Shown here in pieces: positions 6,731 through 12,118 of a stretch of 12,118 nt of DNA; position 1 is the first letter of the stretch; each line of letters starts with the position of its first letter. The translations under genes were made by a program, and so were the position numbers. The stretch lies in contig JAZOPS010000017.1 in NCBI GenBank assembly GCA_045655645.1, positions 1-12,118 on the forward strand. Direction: 5' to 3'. Under the pieces are notes generated by a model that saw only the letters and a program-made list of their open reading frames with translations, was not told where the DNA came from and did not search any database. Source of the DNA: Fimenecus sp045655645 (lineage in GTDB: Bacteria > Bacillota > Clostridia > Oscillospirales > Acutalibacteraceae).

Positions 6731-6982
6731 TTAAGCAAAAATTACTGCGATTGAAGCAATAAGAACAAGCACAAGGAAAATTGAAGCCAAAATCTTTGTA
6801 AGGAATGCTTTCTTTGCTTCATCTGTTCTACCCTTATTCTTGCCGAAGAAAGATTCAGAAGAACCGCCAGAAATGGCACCAGAGAGACCTTGTTGATGAC
6901 TTTCTTGCAACATAACAAGCACAATGATTAAAACTGCCAAAACAATAAGAACTATGCCTAAAACTATCTGAAGTGCTGACAT
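6731..6982 (-). CDS. secG: Preprotein translocase subunit SecG
   Basis: This 83-aa integral membrane protein is the accessory subunit of the SecYEG protein-export channel. The first hydrophobic helix covers about residues 4-25 (LQIVLGIVLIVLAVLIIVLVML). It is followed by QESHQQGLSGAISGGSSESFFGKNKGR, the Gly/Ser-rich loop with GLSGAISGG typical of SecG, and a second helix near 60-82. Length is normal. The ATG at 6982 is preceded by GGAGGT at 7 bases; an in-frame TTG five codons upstream overlaps that Shine-Dalgarno and is rejected. It has its own promoter and is followed by tRNA-Lys. Confidence 0.93.
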   Translation of the reverse strand: MSALQIVLGIVLIVLAVLIIVLVMLQESHQQGLSGAISGGSSESFFGKNKGRTDEAKKAFLTKILASIFLVLVLIASIAVIFA

Positions 6983-7023
6983 TTCTCGTACCTCCAAATC
7001 ACTATATTTTTAACAGCCTTGAT

Positions 7024-7052
7024 ATTCTAACACATGATTTCTAAAAATGCAA
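7024..7052 (-). promoter_or_regulatory. Sigma-A promoter of secG
   Basis: Minus-strand TTGCAT (7047-7052) and TAGAAT (7024-7029) are spaced by 17 bases, about 42 bases upstream of the secG ATG. Confidence 0.7.
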
Positions 7053-7081
7053 GTGTTTTTTGTAAAAATTTTAATATTTTT

Positions 7082-7110
7082 TTGTGAATATTAATATTAT
7101 TTATGATAAT
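7082..7110 (+). promoter_or_regulatory. Possible plus-strand promoter of a small RNA
   Basis: TTGTGA (7082-7087) and GATAAT (7105-7110) are 17 bases apart on the plus strand. The -10 lies inside an AT-rich inverted repeat (AATATTATT at 7093-7101, AATAATATT at 7108-7116). Promoter-like boxes arise easily in AT-rich DNA, so the support is the downstream structured segment and terminator. Confidence 0.4.
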
Positions 7111-7116
7111 AATATT

Positions 7117-7189
7117 TTTGCAGACAAAAGTGATGTATTTGCGTTTGCCACTTAGTCTGTACCGACCATATTTTATGGTCGGTTTTTTG
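7117..7189 (+). ncRNA. Candidate small structured RNA
   Basis: About 73 bases lie between the possible promoter and a strong terminator, with no plausible protein. The 5' half folds as CAGAC-AA-AAGTG (7121-7132) against CACTT-A-GTCTG (7149-7159), a two-part stem with a small internal loop and a 16-base apical loop. The 3' half is the terminator hairpin. No known RNA family is recognised. The alternative is that this is only an isolated terminator with adjacent inverted repeats. Confidence 0.4.
7161..7189 (+). terminator. Intrinsic terminator on the plus strand with no plus-strand gene before it
   Basis: ACCGACCAT (7161-7169) and ATGGTCGGT (7175-7183) form a perfect 9-bp stem with a 5-base loop, followed by a T-run. 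On the minus strand no U-run follows, so it acts on plus-strand transcripts. The nearest upstream plus-strand gene, the symporter, has its own terminator more than 1 kb away. Confidence 0.7.
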
Positions 7190-7203
7190 TTTATAGATAC
7201 AAC

Positions 7204-7224
7204 GGGACGCCGAGTCGACGTCCC
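7204..7224. repeat. GC-rich palindromic element
   Basis: GGGACG (7204-7209) and CGTCCC (7219-7224) form a hairpin in otherwise AT-rich intergenic DNA, followed by CCTACA. It resembles short dispersed intergenic palindromes of gut Clostridia, judged from general appearance only. Confidence 0.45.
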
Positions 7225-7241
7225 CTACATTTTTATATTAG

Positions 7242-7436
7242 TCGATATGCAATCTTCGATTGCTCGATATTTTTGCTACGCAAAATCGATATGTTTTCGC
7301 TGACGCTCAAACTCGATATGATATAAATCTCGTTCACGAAGTGAACATATCGAGTGCGTCAGCACATATCGAACGCGTTCGCGTATATCGAAAATCCTGC
7401 AAGGATTTATATCGATGCAAAATCAAAGATTTTGCA
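7242..7436. repeat. Array of eight dissimilar hairpins joined by constant TCGATAT/ATATCGA linkers
   Basis: The constant 7-mer TCGATAT stands at 7242, 7264, 7286 and 7313; its reverse complement ATATCGA stands at 7347, 7366, 7385 and 7409. Each is followed by a different short hairpin: 7249-7263 (GCAATC stem), 7271-7285 (TTTTGC), 7293-7312 (GTTT plus GC), 7332-7346 (GTTCAC), 7354-7365 (GTGC), 7373-7384 (ACGC), 7392-7408 (AAATCCT) and 7416-7436 (TGCAAAATC). Loops are 3 or 4 bases. Stems are unrelated to one another in sequence. Linkers change orientation at the centre, where 12 extra bases (7320-7331) occur. On the minus strand the array forms the immediate 3' untranslated region of the topoisomerase A-subunit gene, starting one base after its stop codon. 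Confidence 0.95.
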
Positions 7437-7437
7437 A

Positions 7438-9678
7438 TTAGAATGTGAGTTGTTCGCCTTGGTCGTCTGCGCTAAGAATTGCACCTGCAGATGGAAGATT
7501 CTTTGTTCTGTATCTGCCAGGTTTTGCAAACTGACCTTCTTTGAAATCTGTGATTTCTTCAATACGATGTCCTTTTTTGAGAGTCATTACTGCAACGCCT
7601 TGACTATCTTTTGTAGTCTTAGATGAAATTGCACCCGAATTAAAGAGCAAATATCTGCCTGCACTTGAACGGATTACAAATTCTTTATCCTGTGGTACAT
7701 ATATTGCTGCAACCAACGGACTCTTATCAGAATAAGCCTTAATGAGCTTTTTACGGTTGGTCTTGGTTTCATAAGCAGAAATATCAACCTTTGCTACTTT
7801 ACCGTTTTGGAAGAAGAAAAGCATATATCCTTTATACTCTTTAAGAACAACCATTGAAATAGCAGTTTCGTCGGGTTCCATTTGAAGTTTTGTTCCAACA
7901 TAGTCACCCAATACACTTGCTTTTGTATCGTCAAACTCATTTGCCCTTGTTTTATAAACCTGACATTTATTTGTGAAGAACATAAGCTCTGTACTGTTAG
8001 TAGTTTCAACAGTTGAAATGATTTCGTCGTTTTCTTTAAGTTTATGCTCACCACTCATACGAAGTGACAATGGAGTAATCTTCTTGAAATAACCCTCTTT
8101 TGTGAAGAACAATGTAACAGGATAATCAGGAATTTCTTCGATTTCTTCTTCCATTTCTTCGATTTCTTGTGAATAAACGATTTCTGTGAGTCTGTCTTTG
8201 CCATATTTATCTGCAATTGCTTTAAGTTCTTCAACGATAATCTTCTTAACTCTTGCTTTGCTTGAAAGGATATCTTCCATATCTTCAATTTGTTTCTTCA
8301 AATCGTCGATATCTTTAAGGCGTTTAAGAATATATTCTCTGTTGAGATGACGAAGTTTGATTTCAGCAACATATTCAGCCTGAATTTTATCAATGCCGAA
8401 GCCAATCATCAAATTAGGCACAACTTCTGCTTCTTCTTCAGTTTCACGGACAATTTTAATTGCCTTGTCAATATCAAGAAGAATTTTCTGAAGACCTAAC
8501 AAGAGATGAAGTTTATCTTTTGCTTTTGTCAAATCGAAATAAACACGACGGTTTACACACTCTGTACGGAATGCAATCCACTCTAAAAGCAAATCTGCAA
8601 CGCCCAACACCTGAGGCACACCTGCAATAAGCACATTGAAGTTGCAAGAGAATGTATCTTCAAGAGTTGTCATTTTATAAAGCTTTTGCATAAGCTTTTC
8701 TGGGTCTGTGCCACGCTTTAAGTCGATTGTAATCTTAAGACCTTTCTTATCAGTTTCGTCACGAATATCGCTGATTTCACGGATAGAATTAGCCTTAACC
8801 TTTTCAATAACCTTATCAATTATTGCTTCTGCAGTTGTTGTTGGTGGAATTTCAGTAATATCAATACAGTTATTTGATTTATCATAAGTATATTTTGCTC
8901 TAACTTTAAATCCACCACGACCTGTGCGATAAATTTCTGCCATCTGGTCACGATTATAGATAATCTTGCCACCGCCGATAAAATCAGGGGCTTTAAGAGT
9001 TTCCATAACATCAAAATCGCTATCTTTAATAAGACCGATTGTTGTTTCGCAGATTTCGCGAAGATTAAATGAACAGATTGATGACGCCATACCAACTGCA
9101 ATACCTGTATTAGCATTCACGAGAATTGATGGGAATGTTACTGGCAACAATGTTGGTTCTTGCATTGTAGCATCATAGTTATCCATAAAGTCAACGGTGT
9201 CTTTATCGATATCTTTGAAAAGTTCACTTGCGATTGATTCAAGTTTTGCTTCTGTATAACGAGATGCGGCAAAAGCCATGTTTTTTGAATACGCTTTACC
9301 GAAGTTACCTTTTGAGTCAACATAAGGATGCAACAAGCTTTCATTACCACGAGAAAGACGCACCATTGTTTCGTAAATCGCAGCATCACCGTGAGGGTTA
9401 AGTTGCATTGTGCGACCAACGATATTAGCAGATTTAACTCTGCCACCGTTTAAGAGACCCATTTTATACATTGTATAAAGCAATTTTCTGTGTGATGGTT
9501 TAAAGCCGTCAATTTCAGGGATTGCACGGGATACGATAACGCTCATTGCGTAAGGCATAAAGTTGGTTTCAAGAGTACGAGTAATATTCTGAGTTACAAC
9601 CTCACCTGCACCGATTATGTGAGCATTCATTTGCTCTTCGGTGATTTCGGTTTCAACCGTTTTCTTTTTTCTTGCCAT
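7438..9678 (-). CDS. parC: Type II topoisomerase subunit A, topoisomerase IV-like (ParC)
   Basis: This 746-aa DNA breakage-reunion subunit pairs with the ParE-like protein encoded just upstream to pass DNA duplexes through each other, as in chromosome decatenation. The N-terminal domain includes IPEIDGFKPSHRKLLYTMY (54-71), NPHGDAAIYETMVRL (94-108) and AASRYTEAKL with catalytic Tyr141. A coiled-coil region covers about 400-480 and a beta-propeller-like C-terminal domain about 490-746. No GyrA box (QRRGGKG) is visible, which favours topoisomerase IV over gyrase. The position equivalent to E. coli GyrA Ser83 is Ala99, a residue linked in homologues to reduced quinolone sensitivity; Glu103 occupies the Asp87 position. 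AAAAGGAGGG precedes the ATG. The gene follows parE by 14 bases. A gyrA annotation is possible. Confidence 0.88.
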   Translation of the reverse strand: MARKKKTVETEITEEQMNAHIIGAGEVVTQNITRTLETNFMPYAMSVIVSRAIPEIDGFKPSHRKLLYTMYKMGLLNGGRVKSANIVGRTMQLNPHGDAAIYETMVRLSRGNESLLHPYVDSKGNFGKAYSKNMAFAASRYTEAKLESIASELFKDIDKDTVDFMDNYDATMQEPTLLPVTFPSILVNANTGIAVGMASSICSFNLREICETTIGLIKDSDFDVMETLKAPDFIGGGKIIYNRDQMAEIYRTGRGGFKVRAKYTYDKSNNCIDITEIPPTTTAEAIIDKVIEKVKANSIREISDIRDETDKKGLKITIDLKRGTDPEKLMQKLYKMTTLEDTFSCNFNVLIAGVPQVLGVADLLLEWIAFRTECVNRRVYFDLTKAKDKLHLLLGLQKILLDIDKAIKIVRETEEEAEVVPNLMIGFGIDKIQAEYVAEIKLRHLNREYILKRLKDIDDLKKQIEDMEDILSSKARVKKIIVEELKAIADKYGKDRLTEIVYSQEIEEMEEEIEEIPDYPVTLFFTKEGYFKKITPLSLRMSGEHKLKENDEIISTVETTNSTELMFFTNKCQVYKTRANEFDDTKASVLGDYVGTKLQMEPDETAISMVVLKEYKGYMLFFFQNGKVAKVDISAYETKTNRKKLIKAYSDKSPLVAAIYVPQDKEFVIRSSAGRYLLFNSGAISSKTTKDSQGVAVMTLKKGHRIEEITDFKEGQFAKPGRYRTKNLPSAGAILSADDQGEQLTF

Positions 9679-9692
9679 TCATATCCCTCCTT

Positions 9693-11678
9693 TTAAGAAA
9701 TGTCTGCAAGGTCAATATAGATATGACCATTTTCTGCGATAAAGTCTTTTCTACCCTGCAAGTCATCACCCATAAAGAGTTCAAATCGTTCTGTCATAAG
9801 TGATTCAATATTATCAGGTTCAACTTTAATAAGACGACGAGTTTTAGGATTCATTGTAGTAAGCCACATCATATCAGCGTCATTTTCACCAAGACCTTTT
9901 GAACGCTGAATTGTGTATTTTGCATTACCGATTTGCTCTAACACATCTGCTTTTTCTTTTTCAGTATAGCAAAAATAAGTTTCGTCTTTTGAACGGATTT
10001 CGTAAAGTGGTGATTCAGCGATAAACACTTTGCCTTCACGGATAATTGTTGGCATAAGACGATGAATCATTGTGAGAATAAGTGTTCTGATATGGAAACC
10101 GTCGACATCGGCGTCGGTACAGATAATAACTTTATTCCATCTTAAATCATTGATGTTAAATGAAGAAACTTCTTTGCTTTTCTTTGAATTAACTTCAACA
10201 CCACAACCGAGCACTTTAATAAGGTCAACAATAATATCACTCTTAAAAATCTTATCGTATTCGCTCTTTAAGCAGTTAAGAATTTTACCACGAACTGGAA
10301 TAATTGCTTGGAATGACGAATCACGAGCTTGCTTACAAGCACCAAGAGCAGAGTCACCTTCTACTATGAATATTTCTCGTTCATTGACATCTTTGCTACG
10401 GCAGTCAACAAATTTTTCAACACGGCTAGTCATATCATTGCTTGACTGCAATGTCTTTTTAATGTTGATACGAGTTGTTTCTGCCTTAATTCTTGAACGC
10501 ATATTGATAAGAACTTGGTTTGTAATCTTATCTGCATCAAGTTTATTTTCAAGGAAGTAAATTTCAAGCTGATGACGGAAAAATTCTGTCATTGCTTCTT
10601 GAATGAATTTATTTGTAATTGCTTTTTTAGTCTGGTTTTCATAAGATGTCTGAGTTGAGAATGAAGAAACAACTAATATGAGACAATCTTCAACGTCCTG
10701 ATAATTGATTTTAGAGTCACTTTTAAGATATTTACCATTAGTTTTAAGATAATTATCAATTTCAGCAACAAAGGCACTTCTAAATGCTTTTTCAGGTGCA
10801 CCACCATGTTCAAGGAAACTTGAGTTATGATAATATTCTTTAAGTTGAATTTTGTTTGAGAAACAGAGTGACGCAGTAATCTTAACGCGATAATCTTTCA
10901 TATCGGCACGGTCACGACCTGTGCGCTCTGCTGACCAGAACTGAACAGATGACATTTCTGTTCCATTTGCGATTTCTTTGACATAGTCAGTTACGCCGTT
11001 ATCATAAACATATTCGAATGTTTCAAAGCTACTGCCTGAAATCTGGTTTTTAAGAATAAATTTGATACCAGCATTTACAACTGACTGACGCTTGATAGTT
11101 TCTTGATAATATTCAAGTGGAATATTGATGTCTGTAAATACTTTCAAGTCAGGTTTCCAACGGATTCGAGAGCCTGTATCTTTTTTATTATATGGTTCTT
11201 TAATCATATCCCCAGCAATTTCGCCTTTTTCAAAGTGAAGAAGATATTTAAAGCCACCTGTATGGATTTCAGCATCCATATATTCAGACGCATATTGAGT
11301 TGCACAAAGACCAAGGCCATTAAGACCTAATGAATATTCATAGTTGCCACCATCGTTGGTATCATATTTACCACCTGCATACAACTCACAGAACACCAAT
11401 TCCCAGTTATAGCAATTTTCTTTCTTATTGAAGTCAACAGGAATACCACGACCAAAGTCCTGAATTTCAACTGAGCCATCAAGAAAACGGGTTACAACGA
11501 TTTTATCACCATAACCTTCTCTTGCTTCGTCGATTGAGTTTGAAAGAATTTCAAAGACAGAGTGCTGACAACCCTCAATACCATCTGAGCCAAAAATAAC
11601 GGCTGGGCGTTTGCGGACACGGTCAGCGCCCTTTAATTGTGAAATACTTTCGTTACCATAAGATGCTTTTTTTGCCAT
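9693..11678 (-). CDS. parE: Type II topoisomerase subunit B, topoisomerase IV-like (ParE), divergent
   Basis: This 661-aa ATPase and TOPRIM subunit is the partner of the ParC-like protein. The GHKL ATPase domain has catalytic Glu43 and Asn47 in FEILSNSIDEA, QDFGRGIPV (73-81) with adenine-binding Asp74, and GLNGLGLCATQYASE (118-132). The QTK loop is at about 349-351. The TOPRIM domain has EGDSALG (440-446), PVRGKILN (461-468) and TDADVDGFHI (521-530). QRSKGLGEND (591-600) precedes the C-terminal tail. Departures from consensus are EGDSALG instead of EGDSAGG, DFGRG instead of DDGRG, SNSIDE instead of DNSIDE, and PAVIFGSDG instead of PGMYIGST, all consistent with a divergent clostridial lineage rather than inactivation, since the metal-binding acidic residues remain. 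AAAGGATG precedes the ATG. It has its own promoter. Confidence 0.88.
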   Translation of the reverse strand: MAKKASYGNESISQLKGADRVRKRPAVIFGSDGIEGCQHSVFEILSNSIDEAREGYGDKIVVTRFLDGSVEIQDFGRGIPVDFNKKENCYNWELVFCELYAGGKYDTNDGGNYEYSLGLNGLGLCATQYASEYMDAEIHTGGFKYLLHFEKGEIAGDMIKEPYNKKDTGSRIRWKPDLKVFTDINIPLEYYQETIKRQSVVNAGIKFILKNQISGSSFETFEYVYDNGVTDYVKEIANGTEMSSVQFWSAERTGRDRADMKDYRVKITASLCFSNKIQLKEYYHNSSFLEHGGAPEKAFRSAFVAEIDNYLKTNGKYLKSDSKINYQDVEDCLILVVSSFSTQTSYENQTKKAITNKFIQEAMTEFFRHQLEIYFLENKLDADKITNQVLINMRSRIKAETTRINIKKTLQSSNDMTSRVEKFVDCRSKDVNEREIFIVEGDSALGACKQARDSSFQAIIPVRGKILNCLKSEYDKIFKSDIIVDLIKVLGCGVEVNSKKSKEVSSFNINDLRWNKVIICTDADVDGFHIRTLILTMIHRLMPTIIREGKVFIAESPLYEIRSKDETYFCYTEKEKADVLEQIGNAKYTIQRSKGLGENDADMMWLTTMNPKTRRLIKVEPDNIESLMTERFELFMGDDLQGRKDFIAENGHIYIDLADIS

Positions 11679-11712
11679 AAGCTTTTACATCCTTTACCAA
11701 AAATTACATAAA

Positions 11713-11759
11713 TAAAAAAAATTAAACCACTAAATATTATACACTACATTTAGCGGTTT
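11713..11759 (-). terminator. Inverted repeat with U-run overlapping the parE promoter
   Basis: On the minus strand AAACCGCTAAAT (11748-11759) and ATTTAGTGGTTT (11724-11735) form a 12-bp stem with one G-U pair around a 12-base loop, followed by AA and eight T. This can terminate the DUF896 transcript. The loop carries the -10 box of the parE promoter, so terminator and promoter share the same DNA. It could instead be an operator. Confidence 0.6.
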
Positions 11760-11765
11760 AGTCAA
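11736..11765 (-). promoter_or_regulatory. Sigma-A promoter of the parE-parC operon
   Basis: Minus-strand TTGACT (11760-11765) and a perfect TATAAT (11736-11741) are separated by 18 bases. It is the only strong promoter between the DUF896 gene and parE. The spacer and the start region are the two arms of an inverted repeat. Confidence 0.8.
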
Positions 11766-11800
11766 GATTTAAGGCTTATTATACCCCAATATATTCAGTT

Positions 11801-12013
11801 TTATTTCTTTTTACCCTTGCGTTCAACTTTTGTTTTATTGCCTTTTCCATCAACAATATACATATTATCAAGTTGACCTGTGAGTGAACGCTTGAAACTG
11901 TCGATATATTCACGACGAAGCACTGCTTGTTCTGCTTTTTCTTCTTCTGTGAGACCTACGCTTTGTGATTTGCGATAGAGTTCACTGATTCTATCCATTT
12001 TTTTCTGTTCCAT
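11801..12013 (-). CDS. DUF896 (YnzC-type) small cytoplasmic protein
   Basis: This 70-aa charged protein matches the YnzC/DUF896 family of Firmicutes: MDRISELYRKS near the start, then LTEEEKAEQAVLRREYIDSFKRSL, a helical pair, followed by GQLDNMYIVDGKGN and a lysine-rich tail. The YneA/YnzC operon of Bacillus subtilis is SOS-controlled, but no LexA box was recognised here. Exact function is unknown. I chose the second ATG (12013) because AAAGGA is about 9 bases from it, whereas the Shine-Dalgarno abuts the first ATG at 12022 directly. It has its own promoter and is followed by a hairpin and U-run before parE. Confidence 0.9.
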   Translation of the reverse strand: MEQKKMDRISELYRKSQSVGLTEEEKAEQAVLRREYIDSFKRSLTGQLDNMYIVDGKGNKTKVERKGKKK

Positions 12014-12045
12014 ATTATACATTCCTTTGAATTTAATGCTTATAT

Positions 12046-12074
12046 AGTATAAATGATTTTGAAGATTAAGTCAA
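12046..12074 (-). promoter_or_regulatory. Sigma-A promoter of the DUF896 gene
   Basis: Minus-strand TTGACT (12069-12074) and TATACT (12046-12051) are separated by 17 bases. The -35 box abuts the U-run of the upstream terminator. Confidence 0.75.
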
Positions 12075-12103
12075 GAAAAAAGCCCCTACCTAATGGTAGG
12101 GGC
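12075..12103 (-). terminator. Intrinsic terminator of a minus-strand gene beyond the right edge
   Basis: On the minus strand GCCCCTACC-ATTA-GGTAGGGGC is followed directly by TTTTTT. The U-run is on the minus strand only, so the gene it ends lies outside the window to the right. Confidence 0.9.
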
Positions 12104-12118
12104 AAGAATTATTGAATA

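Noticed and set aside
7103..7303. A 66-residue plus-strand reading frame in the gap after secG
   Set aside because: It runs straight through the intrinsic terminator and into the hairpin array, so it is a by-product of structured DNA.
7242..7436. CRISPR array
   Set aside because: The constant segment is only 7 bases, the variable segments are short perfect palindromes of uneven length, the repeat orientation flips in the middle, and no cas genes are present.
10072..10560. A 162-residue reading frame antisense to parE
   Set aside because: It is the complement of conserved TOPRIM-domain coding sequence, without a ribosome binding site or recognisable motifs.

Overview
The window reads as chromosomal DNA from a low-GC Gram-positive anaerobe of the class Clostridia, probably an Oscillospiraceae/Ruminococcaceae-type gut bacterium. 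The reasons are AT-rich coding sequence, strong AGGAGG-type ribosome binding sites, a T-box leader, ferredoxin-dependent 2-oxoacid chemistry, a YnzC/DUF896 protein and a divergent second type II topoisomerase. The placement is an inference from gene content; no rRNA is present.

Region 1 (1-6009) is metabolic. At the left edge, on the minus strand, is a sigma-A promoter followed by the 5' part of a T-box leader whose specifier reads UUC (Phe). It probably controls a phenylalanyl-tRNA synthetase or other Phe-related gene outside the window. To its right a minus-strand operon encodes an AMP-forming acyl-CoA synthetase and both subunits of indolepyruvate:ferredoxin oxidoreductase (IorA, IorB). 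Divergent from it, with its own promoter and tandem 15-bp operator-like repeats, is a sodium:solute symporter ending in a clear terminator. Together these can be read as one module: a carboxylate is imported, activated to a CoA thioester and exchanged with an aryl-2-oxoacid by IorAB. This could be arylacetate salvage into aromatic amino acids or, in reverse, aromatic amino acid fermentation.

Region 2 (6010-7437) holds small genes and repeats: a four-helix-bundle (23S rRNA intervening-sequence-type) protein in AT-rich inverted repeats, a tRNA-Lys(TTT) with encoded CCA and a minus-strand terminator, and secG. A 455-bp gap follows. It contains a candidate small plus-strand RNA with promoter-like boxes, a structured body and a terminator; a GC-rich hairpin; and a 195-bp array of eight different hairpins separated by the constant 7-mer TCGATAT or its reverse complement ATATCGA. 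The array ends one base from the stop codon of the next gene. It is the most unusual structure in the window.

Region 3 (7438-12118) is a two-gene operon for a topoisomerase IV-like enzyme (ParE-like then ParC-like, minus strand). Both subunits carry departures from consensus motifs. Upstream is a small DUF896 gene. The promoter of the topoisomerase operon lies inside an inverted repeat followed by a U-run, so one element may act as both terminator and promoter. The right edge carries the terminator of a further minus-strand gene outside the window.
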